A DNA stretch of 64,000 bases from contig JAFECE010000009.1 of the NCBI GenBank assembly GCA_018242295.1, positions 186,001 to 250,000 of the forward strand, read 5' to 3'. The notes beneath the pieces are model-generated. The model was not told the DNA's origin and searched no databases. It worked only from the letters and a program-made list of their open reading frames with translations. This DNA is from Pseudomonadota bacterium. GTDB lineage: Bacteria; Pseudomonadota; Alphaproteobacteria; Rhizobiales; Hyphomicrobiaceae. Shown piece after piece: positions 44,494-53,129 of this stretch. A program made the translations under genes and the position numbers. Positions within the stretch are counted from its first letter, which is position 1, and each line of letters begins with the position of its first letter.

Positions 44494-44594
44494 ATCCAGA
44501 TCCTTTTCGACGCCACTTAATCTACATCGATCTTAGCCGTTCGGCTCCTCACGATATGTTGGATGGCGGCGCGGCGGAATGACGGCGGAAGCAC

Positions 44595-45512
44595 TCAATC
44601 GTCTCGCGATGATTTCCCGCTCGCAATGCTTTTTCGGTCATCCGGTGAGGGGTTGATAACCACTGTCGATGTCCGGCCGGCAACGAGACGCAGTCCGTTC
44701 GGAACATCATCCAAAGCAATGCGCACAGGAATGCGCTGAGCAAGGCGTACCCAGCTGAAGGTTGGATTGACGTCAGCGAGCAAGTTGCTGCCATTGCTTC
44801 TGTCGCGATCTTCAATGCCGCCGGCAATGCTCTCGACATGACCGATGATCGGCCGGTCTTCGCCCATCATGCGAACAGTCGCTTTGTCGCCGACGTGGAT
44901 CAGCGGTAGCTTCGTTTCCTCGAAATATCCGTCGACATGAAACGAATCCTGATCGATGAGCGCCGCGACACCCTTTCCTGCCGTCACGTAGTTTCCGGGC
45001 TTCAAATCGAAGTTCGTAATCGGACCATTGACCGAAGCGCGAACCTCTGACCGTGCGAGATTGAGCTTCGCCACATCGCGATCCGCCTCCGCCTGATGTA
45101 AATCCGCCTGCGCTTTCGCTTCGGTAGCCGTCACCTGCTCGACCTTCTGCTGGCTGACCGCAACACTGCTCATGGTGTGGTAGCGCACCAGATCCTTCTG
45201 GGCCGCCTCTAGTGTCGCCTTCTGTCCCTCGACGTTGGCTTCCGCCTGTCGCAGTGCCAGCAGGAACCGGTCCCGGTCGATGCGGAAGAGAACATCCCCT
45301 TTGTGAACGACCTGATTATCCCGCACGAGAACGTCGGTGACGAGACCGGATACATCAGGCGCAATCGCGATGATATCCGCCCGCACACGGCCATCGCGCG
45401 TCCAAGGTTCGATCTCGTATTGGACCCACAGCCGCCATCCGGCAAAGATCGCAAATGCGATCGCAGCAACAGTCACGGTAAAGCGGCCGAGCTTGGATAA
45501 GAGGGAATTCAT
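44595..45512 (-). CDS. HlyD-family efflux adaptor (AaeA-like)
   Basis: 305 residues: N-terminal TM (FTVTVAAIAFAIFAGWRLWV), then a lipoyl half (DIIAIAPDVSGLVTDVLVRDNQVVHKGDVL), a short coiled coil (LRQAEANVEGQKATLEAAQKDL), the second half (RSEVRASVNGPITNFDLKPGNYV) and a barrel domain. Its TGA/ATG overlap with the DUF1656 gene puts it third in the aaeXAB-like operon. With the FUSC protein it makes an aromatic-acid-type efflux pump. Confidence 0.9.
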   Translation of the reverse strand: MNSLLSKLGRFTVTVAAIAFAIFAGWRLWVQYEIEPWTRDGRVRADIIAIAPDVSGLVTDVLVRDNQVVHKGDVLFRIDRDRFLLALRQAEANVEGQKATLEAAQKDLVRYHTMSSVAVSQQKVEQVTATEAKAQADLHQAEADRDVAKLNLARSEVRASVNGPITNFDLKPGNYVTAGKGVAALIDQDSFHVDGYFEETKLPLIHVGDKATVRMMGEDRPIIGHVESIAGGIEDRDRSNGSNLLADVNPTFSWVRLAQRIPVRIALDDVPNGLRLVAGRTSTVVINPSPDDRKSIASGKSSRDD

Positions 45513-45715
45513 CAGTTAACCTTCAAAAAAATAACGCTCGCGCCAAGCAAGCAGACGTAAATGCAAAGATTGAACAACGACGGGTGCCAAACAAAACGAT
45601 AGACGCCGAGGTATCGCAATCCGCGCGCCGTCACGCTCATCGCAACGTAGGCAAGGATTGCGCATACGAGAATGGACGGCACGAAGACGCCGAAGATGTT
45701 GAGTTCCGCGTTCAT
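45512..45715 (-). CDS. DUF1656 small membrane protein (AaeX-like)
   Basis: 67 residues with two TM segments (FVPSILVCAILAYVAMSV, LFNLCIYVCLLGASVIFL). It overlaps both neighbours: ATGA with the FUSC gene and TGATG with the HlyD gene. Proteins of this family accompany AaeA/AaeB-type pumps; their role within the complex is not known. Confidence 0.9.
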   Translation of the reverse strand: MNAELNIFGVFVPSILVCAILAYVAMSVTARGLRYLGVYRFVWHPSLFNLCIYVCLLGASVIFLKVN

Positions 45716-47748
45716 TCGGCGGCCTCGAGTATTTGCGGAGCGTGTGGGAGAGCCGGCGGCGCCGGTTGGCCTGGGAAGAGGCTACGCCTTAATCCGATAA
45801 GCCCGAGCAAGGCCTTGCGGGCGGAAGCGTCGCGCTGGTCCCGCACGACGTCGATTGCGCGATCGATCCCGTCGAGAAGTGCGGTCGGCACCTGTGCCGA
45901 ATGGCTACCCGTATAATGCCGCTTCAACATCATGAGAACAGCATCGACGCGGCGTCTCGAATACGCCGTGAGCCCCAGACGCGCGTGCCGAAGGTCGATG
46001 ATATTAAACCCCTGCCGCAGTTCTCTGATCGCATCAGGGATTCTGTGGCCGGCAGCTTTCGCGCGTGGAGCGAGGAGGATCAGCCGGTCGAGCATGACGC
46101 CCGTCAAGCGCGCGTCCTGGGATGCATCCTCGGCATTCGCTATTTCGGAGAGCGTTGCTCTGTTCGCATTGGCAAGCCGGAGAATGCTCCATTCCGCGCC
46201 GACCGTGCGCAGCAGGGAAGCCATGACGGCGGCAAGACCCACGCCGCAGATCGTCGCGATGCTTGCGTTCATGAACCCGGCTGTATCCACACTGAAGTGT
46301 GCCTGGATGCCGACAGTCGCGATGCCATTAACACCCAAAGACAGGCCGATCAGAAATGTCTCTGGCTTCGACATGAGCAGACCGATCGTCAAGAGCGGCG
46401 GCGCGAGCACCAGCACCAGCGTTTCGAAGTTGTGGACGTGTGGAAGAACGCCGAAGACGTAAAGTCCGGCCATGGCCGAAGCGACGACGGCCCATTTGGC
46501 GAAGGCGACAATAGAGGGCACCGGATTGTCCTGAGCCGCAAATAAACTTCCGGCGACAGCAGCCATCATCGCCGCCACGCCGCCTTCCGGCCAGGCAAGC
46601 AAAATCCAGAAGGTGCAGCAGACGGCGATCGTCGCAAAGCTGACCATGGCTGACACGAACGCCTGACCGCGATCGCTATGGCGCGCCGGATTCGCAACAC
46701 CGCCAATCTTATATGCGAAACCGGTCGAGCGAGGCGCAGTGTTTCCGGCCATAGCGGCCATCACCTGGAGACAATCGCTGCGGATTGCCGTCAGATCCCG
46801 CAGCCGCATCAGCAGGGTGAGTTCGAGCAGATCGCGCCACGTCCGTTGAACGCCGGGCGACGCGATGCGCTCGTCGATATCTTTGCCCAGGCGATCGAGC
46901 TCGTGTGAATCGGTTGACCGCCCCGGCGTGAGCCAGCGATCCACGCGTTCCACAAAAGCCTGCACGGTGCCTGACGGGCCGCCAAGCGCAGCAAGCTCGC
47001 GGAGCCCGTCCGAAATCGACGACAAAACCGGAAGCAGCATGAGCATTCGCGGCTGGGTCTCACGAATGAGACGCGGCAGCTCCGGATGGCCACCCGTATC
47101 ATAGACGAGGTGGCTCGCGAGATTTTCGATCTCGCCCGTATCGGCGGCGAGACGAAGACGGTGGGCATCGGCCTCAGTGCCTGCCTTGGCTCCAAGCGAG
47201 TCGCGTGCACTCGCATCGGCATTCTTTAGCCACGCCGTGAGCCGTTGCGTGACCGCCGTAACGACGGGGCGCGGAAATACAACGCTCGAGACCACGGCGG
47301 CACACACAATGCCGAGAATGATCTCCTCCGTTCGGGCAAGCGCGACGTCGAATATCGCGTCAGGTACGTTGACGGTCGGAAAGCCGATCAGTGCGGCGGT
47401 ATAGCCCGCCAGCATGAACACGTAGCTCCTCGGGCTCCGATCGAGCAGGGATATATAGAGACAGAGGGCTGCCCAGCTTGCCATGGCGAGCACGAGCAGC
47501 ACCGGCGCATTGGCGAGATTGGGCACCATGACAACGGCGGCGACCGCGCCGATCAGCGTTCCCATCACGCGAAAGATGGCCTTCGATCGCGTCGCACCCG
47601 ACAACGGATTGGACGCGATATAAATGGTCGCCACCGCCCAGTAAGGATTAGGCAGCGAAATCCAAAGACTGACAAACAGCGCGAGTGAAGCAGCCGCGAA
47701 CGTCTTTACGGAGAACAGCCACTGTTGCGTCGTGGGGAGGCCCATCGC
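45712..47748 (-). CDS. FUSC family efflux protein (AaeB-like)
   Basis: About 678 residues from the ATG at 47748, with GGGA seven bases upstream; the frame is open to 47886 but the added part looks non-coding. It has the FUSC layout: an N-terminal block of about six TMs (TFAAASLALFVSLWISLPNPYWAVATIYIA) followed by a cytoplasmic domain and a second TM block (ALVAMMAAVAGSLFAAQ-like region at 46500-46650). Members export aromatic carboxylic acids. First gene of the unit FUSC-DUF1656-HlyD, divergent from a TetR gene. Confidence 0.9.
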   Translation of the reverse strand, partial: AMGLPTTQQWLFSVKTFAAASLALFVSLWISLPNPYWAVATIYIASNPLSGATRSKAIFRVMGTLIGAVAAVVMVPNLANAPVLLVLAMASWAALCLYISLLDRSPRSYVFMLAGYTAALIGFPTVNVPDAIFDVALARTEEIILGIVCAAVVSSVVFPRPVVTAVTQRLTAWLKNADASARDSLGAKAGTEADAHRLRLAADTGEIENLASHLVYDTGGHPELPRLIRETQPRMLMLLPVLSSISDGLRELAALGGPSGTVQAFVERVDRWLTPGRSTDSHELDRLGKDIDERIASPGVQRTWRDLLELTLLMRLRDLTAIRSDCLQVMAAMAGNTAPRSTGFAYKIGGVANPARHSDRGQAFVSAMVSFATIAVCCTFWILLAWPEGGVAAMMAAVAGSLFAAQDNPVPSIVAFAKWAVVASAMAGLYVFGVLPHVHNFETLVLVLAPPLLTIGLLMSKPETFLIGLSLGVNGIATVGIQAHFSVDTAGFMNASIATICGVGLAAVMASLLRTVGAEWSILRLANANRATLSEIANAEDASQDARLTGVMLDRLILLAPRAKAAGHRIPDAIRELRQGFNIIDLRHARLGLTAYSRRRVDAVLMMLKRHYTGSHSAQVPTALLDGIDRAIDVVRDQRDASARKALLGLIGLRRSLFPGQPAPPALPHAPQILEAAE

Positions 47749-47766
47749 ACGTCCCGAAATCGGGGT

Positions 47767-47813
47767 GCGGGTCTCATACCCGCGATTGAAACTTGATTGT
47801 TGCCCCGTACGGG
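47767..47813. promoter_or_regulatory. Two palindromes between the FUSC and TetR genes
   Basis: GCGGGT-CTCAT-ACCCGC (47767-47783) and the perfect 10-bp palindrome CCCGTACGGG (47804-47813) lie in the 193 bases between the divergent starts, the first only 19 bases ahead of the FUSC start. Either could be the operator of the divergent TetR protein. Both share the CCCG/CGGG element, which favours two binding sites for one regulator. Confidence 0.6.
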
Positions 47814-47941
47814 TATAAATGAACCTACGGTCACTTTTGTCAATGCGGTGCGGTGGCCTTGAGCTTGCGTAAAATGCATGGGTCATAATCGCAAACGGCA
47901 GACCTCAAGGGCGAAATCCCTCCAGGCTGATAGAAGGGCAT

Positions 47942-48607
47942 ATGCAAAAGAACACTCAGGATCTCCGTCAGGCAAGTCGCCGTCCCGTAGCGGTTCGGCG
48001 ACGCGGTACAAGCCCAGAAAAGACGGCTCAGACGCGACAAACGATTGTCGATGCGGCGTTAGCGGAATTTCTCGAGAAAGGTTTCGCCGAGGCGACGATT
48101 GAAAGCGTTTCGAAGCGTGCGGGCGTCGCAAAGGGGCTGATCTACCGCTATTTTGAAGCCAAGGAAGCTCTCTTTTCCGCAGTTGTGCAGCAGGAGATCG
48201 TTCGCGCGCATATCGATGTGGACGAGTCGAAAAGAAGTCCAGGCGAGAGCGTAGAAGCCTTTCTGCGTCGAACGCTCCTCGCATCCATTCGCAACATCGA
48301 TAAGAAAAGCCGCGCGGACATTGCTCGCGTCGTCATCGCTGAAGGCGCGCGGTTTCCGGCGCTTGTCGAGATCTATCGCCGGGACGTCATCGATCCGCTC
48401 ACCGAGAAGATCAAACGTCTCGCGGTCTCGGCCAAAAAGTCAGGAGAGCCAGTAAACGGCCGAGTTCTCAAAAATCCACATCTTCTTCTGGCACCAATTT
48501 GGGCCGGCATCGTGATCAACAAATTTCTGGATAAGGCAAACCCCGTCGATATCGGCGAGATGTTTGAAACGCAACTCGACATGATCTTTTCCAGCGAACG
48601 TAAGTAG
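47942..48607 (+). CDS. TetR family regulator of the FUSC efflux operon
   Basis: 221 residues. After a basic N-terminal tail comes the helix-turn-helix (AALAEFLEKGFAEATIESVSKRAGVAKGLIYRYFEAKEALF) and a TetR C-terminal ligand domain of the AefR-like type (RADIARVVIAEGARFPALVEIYRR). It is divergent from the FUSC operon with two palindromes in between, so local repression relieved by a pump substrate is the likely mode. Confidence 0.92.
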   Translation: MQKNTQDLRQASRRPVAVRRRGTSPEKTAQTRQTIVDAALAEFLEKGFAEATIESVSKRAGVAKGLIYRYFEAKEALFSAVVQQEIVRAHIDVDESKRSPGESVEAFLRRTLLASIRNIDKKSRADIARVVIAEGARFPALVEIYRRDVIDPLTEKIKRLAVSAKKSGEPVNGRVLKNPHLLLAPIWAGIVINKFLDKANPVDIGEMFETQLDMIFSSERK

Positions 48608-48619
48608 CCGTAGATCAAC

Positions 48620-49648
48620 TCAAGGCTCGTCCCTGAAGATATCCTGCAGAGAATTCGGGATCCACGATTTGCTCTTTGGCGGCGGAGTCTTTGCCGGAAG
48701 CGGCAGCTCCTCCTGCGGCGGAGGACCACCTAGAAAAAAGAGAAGCGGCGGAAAAGCCGGCTCCTGTTGCTCCACAACAACCGTTTCGACAACCGCTGGC
48801 GACATCCGGTTGACCCGGGGGACGCGGCGCGAATAAGCAAGTACGCGTTTGCCCCTTTCAACGGGACGCTTCGCCTGTACGAGTGGCACGGCCAGCGGCA
48901 TATCGCTTTGAGCAGCTAAGCTTTCTATCCCTTCGGGAAAGCTCGCCGCATTGACCTCTGTCTTGAAGGACTCTTGTGGGTTCGTCGGCAAATCAGCGAT
49001 CGCGTAATCCTGACTCTGGAACGGCAAGCTCCAACGCCGTTCGTCCATCACAAGCAACGGCAATTGACTTGCAGTCGCTTGCGGTGCCTCCGGTGAAGAG
49101 GCCGGCTTTACCGGATCCTCGGCAAGGGGCGTCGAATCCGCAATCTTCAATTCCGCAACGTCTTCGACGTTTTCCAAACGGAAGGAGTGAGGCTGGGATG
49201 CAAGCTGCAATCGCAGGCCGTCGCCAAAACTTAGGCGATCTACCGAGTGAAAAGGCGGCGGCGCTGTTTTTAACTGTTCCGTTCGCGGGAGGCCGATGGG
49301 CGAGAATAGAATCGCGAGCGGGAGGAAGAGCAGAACCAGTCCGACCCGCGTTATAATCTCTGTCTCCTTCGGCGTGGGACGGCGAATTGAAATTCTCGAG
49401 ACGTTTTGACGGACGCGATCGACCCACGCTTGCCACCCTTCGGCGATGGACGCGGCAAACTCCTTTGCACTGGAAAAAAGATGCGCGCGCGTGCTCTCTT
49501 CATCGGACGGTAAGGCGGAGAAAGGAACGGAAAATTCGTCGCCCTGTTCGGGTGTGGGCTCGCTCGGCTGCGATGAGCGCGTGAATCGCTGGCTACGAAG
49601 ACGCCGAACAGTACCGGTGCCATCGTCGTTGTGAGCGTCGGCCGCCAC
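48620..49648 (-). CDS. Single-TM protein with long periplasmic Pro-rich region
   Basis: 342 residues, GTG start with AAGGA upstream. About 100 cytoplasmic residues rich in Ser, Arg and Pro, one TM (VGLVLLFLPLAILFSPIG), then about 210 residues that are low in complexity in places and end in LPAKTPPPKSKSWIPNSL. No enzymatic motif is visible. Frame use looks real over its whole length. It lies 12 bases from the end of the TetR gene, convergent. Family not recognised. Confidence 0.65.
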   Translation of the reverse strand: MAADAHNDDGTGTVRRLRSQRFTRSSQPSEPTPEQGDEFSVPFSALPSDEESTRAHLFSSAKEFAASIAEGWQAWVDRVRQNVSRISIRRPTPKETEIITRVGLVLLFLPLAILFSPIGLPRTEQLKTAPPPFHSVDRLSFGDGLRLQLASQPHSFRLENVEDVAELKIADSTPLAEDPVKPASSPEAPQATASQLPLLVMDERRWSLPFQSQDYAIADLPTNPQESFKTEVNAASFPEGIESLAAQSDMPLAVPLVQAKRPVERGKRVLAYSRRVPRVNRMSPAVVETVVVEQQEPAFPPLLFFLGGPPPQEELPLPAKTPPPKSKSWIPNSLQDIFRDEP

Positions 49649-50029
49649 GTTGCGAGTCCTTGATTACAGAAAATGCTCTATTCAGCCGTCAATTAGCGAA
49701 AAATTTAAAGTGCTTCGGAAAGCAATACCTTGCGCCACGGAGCGCTGCAGGGGAATTGATCGAAAGGGTTGACGGATTATTTCCAATTGTCAGTGGACAG
49801 CGTATAATTAAATTGGGCGCCTGAATTCCCGCTATATTTTTTGGCGGAATGAACGACGTTTTCTGCGTGCGATCGTGAGAGGCGTGGGTGGCCAAATGTC
49901 CACAGATGCAGGATAATCGGGTCAAACAAGTTGACGGTGAAGGCCGTTTTCTGCGAAAAGCCAATATGCGCGAACGAAGAACGGATGTTCGCGCCGGGCA
50001 ATTTAACCAAGCCCACGATTTGAGATCGG
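49649..50029. other. AT-rich intergenic region ahead of the polysaccharide exporter
   Basis: About 380 bases between the single-TM protein gene and the ABC permease. It is visibly richer in A and T than either side. Short minus-strand frames (79 and 137 codons) cross it but lack a ribosome site and coding character, so I do not call a gene. It presumably carries the promoter for the rightward Wzm/Wzt unit and may be a seam where that cluster was inserted. Confidence 0.5.
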
Positions 50030-51010
50030 GTGAACAGCTTTCACCCGTCGTTCGGTAGATTCCTCTCAAGCAAATATCGGTGCAGCCGCCTCTCCTCTTC
50101 ACTGGCGATATGGCGCGCCGATGCCGCCACAGAAATATCCCTTCCTATAAATGAGTGGAGGAATCATCCGATTTCTCGATCTGAGCAAACGCATCTGCGC
50201 GTCCTCGAAGCCTCGCGCAGCGAACGGAATTACTGGTCCGATCTTTGGCATTACCGCGAGCTCTTCGCCATCCTTGCTTGGCGGGACGTCGCGGTCCGCT
50301 ACAAACAGACGATAATCGGCGTCGCATGGGCAGTCGTCCGGCCTCTGCTGACTATGGTCATCTTCACGGTCGTATTTGGAAAGCTCGCGAAGCTTCCGAG
50401 CAATGGAGAAGTGCCGTATCCGATCTTGGTGTTCGCAGGCATGCTGCCGTGGTTTCTCTTTTCCAGCATCCTCAGCGAAGCATCGAGCAGTCTCATCAAT
50501 AACGCGACCCTGATCGGTAAGGTCTATTTTCCGCGCTTGATCGTACCGGCGTCAGCCGGAGTTGTCGCTCTCGTCGATTTCGCGATCAACCTCGCAATTC
50601 TTTTTGGTTTGATGGCCTGGTATGGGTACCAGCCGAGCTGGCACATTGTGTTCCTTCCGATTTTCATCGCGTTCGCGATTATCGCGAGCCTTGGGCCGGC
50701 GCTCTATATCACCGCGCTCAATGTCAAATATCGCGACGTCCGGTATGCCATTCCCTTCGCGATCCAGTTTGGGCTTTACGTTTCACCCGTCGGCTTTTCG
50801 AGCGAGATCATCCCTCCGGAATTTCGGTTCTGGTACAGTTTGAACCCGGTCGTCGGCGTCATCGATGGATTTCGCTGGAGCCTTCTCGGCGATGGAAGCC
50901 ACCTCTATATGCCGGGCTTCCTCGCAAGCATCGGTGTCGCGGTCTTCATGATGTGGTACGGCCTCAGATATTTTCGCGGCGCCGAGCGCGCTTTTGCGGA
51001 TCTCGTGTAA
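50030..51010 (+). CDS. Polysaccharide ABC exporter permease (Wzm type)
   Basis: ABC-2 type membrane subunit that exports O-antigen or capsule-like glycans. The family match begins near residue 65 (YWSDLWHYRELFAILAWRDVAVRYKQTIIGVAWAVVRPLL) and six TMs follow (MVIFTVVFGKLA, PILVFAGMLPWFLFSSILSEASSSL). The GTG at 50030 gives 326 residues, but the first 55 have no family look, so the true start may be further in. It is followed by the ATPase gene 19 bases on. The best-defined part is residues 60-326. Confidence 0.9.
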   Translation: MNSFHPSFGRFLSSKYRCSRLSSSLAIWRADAATEISLPINEWRNHPISRSEQTHLRVLEASRSERNYWSDLWHYRELFAILAWRDVAVRYKQTIIGVAWAVVRPLLTMVIFTVVFGKLAKLPSNGEVPYPILVFAGMLPWFLFSSILSEASSSLINNATLIGKVYFPRLIVPASAGVVALVDFAINLAILFGLMAWYGYQPSWHIVFLPIFIAFAIIASLGPALYITALNVKYRDVRYAIPFAIQFGLYVSPVGFSSEIIPPEFRFWYSLNPVVGVIDGFRWSLLGDGSHLYMPGFLASIGVAVFMMWYGLRYFRGAERAFADLV

Positions 51011-51029
51011 AGCGCTACGAGTCCGAAAA

Positions 51030-52295
51030 GTGACTGACATCGTCATTCGTGCCGAGAGGCTCGGCAAGCGCTACGTCATCGGGCATCGGACAGAGCGCGA
51101 GCGCTACACCGCACTGCGCGATGTGCTGACGCGTTCGACGACGCGACTGTTGCGTGCCGCCTTGGACGTCGCGCGTGGCCGCCAACTGATTGACGGCGAC
51201 GAAAGGGAAGAGTTTTGGGCGCTGAATGATGTCTCGTTCGAATTGAAGCGCGGCGATGTCGTCGGCGTCGTTGGCCGCAACGGTGCCGGCAAATCGACGC
51301 TACTCAAAGTCCTTTCGCGCATCACCGAACCGACACGAGGGCGTGTTGAAATCAGGGGCCGCCTCGCGAGCCTGCTCGAAGTCGGAACCGGCTTTCATCC
51401 CGAGCTTTCGGGGCGCGAAAACATCTACCTCAATGGCGCAATTCTCGGCATGCGGCGCGCCGAGATCGACCGGAAATTCGATGAAATCGTCGCCTTCGCC
51501 GAGGTCGAGAAATTCCTCGACACGCCGGTCAAGCGTTACTCGAGCGGAATGTATGTCCGCTTGGCTTTCGCGGTCGCCGCGCACTTGGAGCCGGAAATTC
51601 TCGTCGTCGATGAAGTGCTGGCGGTAGGCGATGCCGAATTCCAGAAAAAATGCCTCGGCAAGATGAAGGATGTCGCGGGGCGGGGGCGCACCGTTATTTT
51701 CGTGAGCCACAACCTGGCGGCCGTCAAAGCTCTTTGCAACCGAGGCCTTCTCCTCGCAGGTGGTCGCGTTGCGCGCGATGACACGGTCGATGCTGTGATC
51801 AGGCAATACGTCAATACGAGTGATGCCGCCTATTCGATTTCCTTCGAAGCGAACGCGTCGCGGCCCGCGATCTCTGCGATCGACGTCGATAGCGCAGAAC
51901 TCGCCGAACGGAACCTTATCGTCGATATCCACTTCGCTTCGCCGAAGCCTCTGCATACGGCCGTCGGTGGCATCGTCCTGCGAGCCGACACAGGCGAGGC
52001 CGTCTGGGGATCGAACAGCCGATTCCATCCGAGCCGGAATCCGGTCAGGGGCGTTTCGCGCGGCGTTCTGCGGTGCGAGGCGCGCCGATTGCCGATTCGC
52101 CCCGGGCGGTATTCGCTATCGGCGTGGTTAGGCGATTGGCATGAAGATTATGACGCCAGGATTGACGTTCTGAATTTCAACATCGGCGCGGATGACGCGC
52201 ATAGCCTGCTTCCGCCAGCGTCGGCCGTGGGCCATCTCGATTGGCCCGCCGAATGGGGCGCGGCAATCGAACCCAGAGAATCTGCCACCGCCTGA
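51030..52295 (+). CDS. Polysaccharide ABC exporter ATPase with C-terminal glycan-binding domain (Wzt type)
   Basis: 421 residues from the GTG at 51030; the frame is open further upstream. Walker A GRNGAGKST, signature KRYSSGMYVRLAFAV, Walker B ILVVDEVLAVGD and the switch His (VSHN) are intact. From about residue 260 a beta-rich C-terminal domain follows (SAYSISF-like region to NFNIGADDAHSLL). In Wzt proteins of the O9a type this domain recognises the capped end of the polymer, so the substrate here may carry a terminal modification. The adjacent methyltransferase would fit such a cap. Confidence 0.93.
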   Translation: MTDIVIRAERLGKRYVIGHRTERERYTALRDVLTRSTTRLLRAALDVARGRQLIDGDEREEFWALNDVSFELKRGDVVGVVGRNGAGKSTLLKVLSRITEPTRGRVEIRGRLASLLEVGTGFHPELSGRENIYLNGAILGMRRAEIDRKFDEIVAFAEVEKFLDTPVKRYSSGMYVRLAFAVAAHLEPEILVVDEVLAVGDAEFQKKCLGKMKDVAGRGRTVIFVSHNLAAVKALCNRGLLLAGGRVARDDTVDAVIRQYVNTSDAAYSISFEANASRPAISAIDVDSAELAERNLIVDIHFASPKPLHTAVGGIVLRADTGEAVWGSNSRFHPSRNPVRGVSRGVLRCEARRLPIRPGRYSLSAWLGDWHEDYDARIDVLNFNIGADDAHSLLPPASAVGHLDWPAEWGAAIEPRESATA

Positions 52296-52378
52296 TCGAT
52301 GCGATGCCGCGAGTCTCAACGCGGAAGCGAAGAAGAATTGAGATGCTTCAGAGGAACCAACGCCGGTTGGAAACGCAC

Positions 52379-53128
52379 ATGAGCGAAATTCCCTACCACT
52401 TCCACCGCAACCTTCACTCGCTCGCCGGAGCGAGGCACGCGCTCGCCTATCTTCTATCGGAAGGCACATACGCGAGTCTCCTCGACGTCGGCGCGGGTAC
52501 AGGAAGCTGGCTCAAGGCCGCTCGTGAGATGGGCATCGACGATGTGGTCGGCGTCGATGGCGTCGCCGCCGCACCGGCCGATCTTCATGTCGAAGCCAGC
52601 CGGATCAAAACCTACGATCTGCGCCAACCGCTATCGCTCGGCAGAAGCTTTGATGTCGTGCTCTGTCTCGAGGTCGCCGAACACCTTCATGAGGAATGGG
52701 CGGTCGTTATCGTGGAGACGCTATGCGCGCACGGAAATTGCATATTCTTTTCGGCCGCGGCGCCCGGTCAGCGCGGCGAGCATCACGTAAACTGCCAATG
52801 GCCGACATACTGGCAAGCCTTGTTCAACGCGCGCGGTTACGTGTGCAATGACGATCTGCGTCCGATCATCTGGAACGACAGCATGATCGAACCTTGGTAC
52901 CGGCAGAACATTTTCTCGGCACGTCGTGAACCAGAACGGGCCGGAAAGGAACCCCGTATCCAACACCTCATCCATCCCGAGATGACGCCTCATATGGATT
53001 TCCCGGACTCGCCCATCGCGCGACGGCATTCCGATCTCTCGCAAGGCAAATATCATCCGGCCCATTACCTGCGTCTTCTCAATCGATCTGTAGGCAAACG
53101 ATATGGCGTGTGCCTGCCGGTTCGCTGA
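52379..53128 (+). CDS. SAM-dependent methyltransferase of the exporter cluster
   Basis: About 249 residues from the ATG at 52379; ATGs at 52343 and 52304 in the same frame are possible. Class I fold: SLLDVGAGTGSWLKAAREMG is the SAM site, VVGVDGVAA the acidic loop, and DVVLCLEVAEHLHEEWA the strand 4 motif. Such enzymes methylate sugars in polysaccharide clusters. Its position directly after Wzt makes a cap or side-group methylation of the exported glycan plausible. The C-terminal 70 residues contain many His and Pro and are not typical. Confidence 0.83.
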   Translation: MSEIPYHFHRNLHSLAGARHALAYLLSEGTYASLLDVGAGTGSWLKAAREMGIDDVVGVDGVAAAPADLHVEASRIKTYDLRQPLSLGRSFDVVLCLEVAEHLHEEWAVVIVETLCAHGNCIFFSAAAPGQRGEHHVNCQWPTYWQALFNARGYVCNDDLRPIIWNDSMIEPWYRQNIFSARREPERAGKEPRIQHLIHPEMTPHMDFPDSPIARRHSDLSQGKYHPAHYLRLLNRSVGKRYGVCLPVR

Positions 53129-53129
53129 T

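Noticed and set aside
49689-50102. Minus-strand frames of 137 and 79 codons in the AT-rich gap before the Wzm-type gene
   Set aside because: No ribosome site, no recognisable motif, and mixed codon use; I treat the gap as non-coding.
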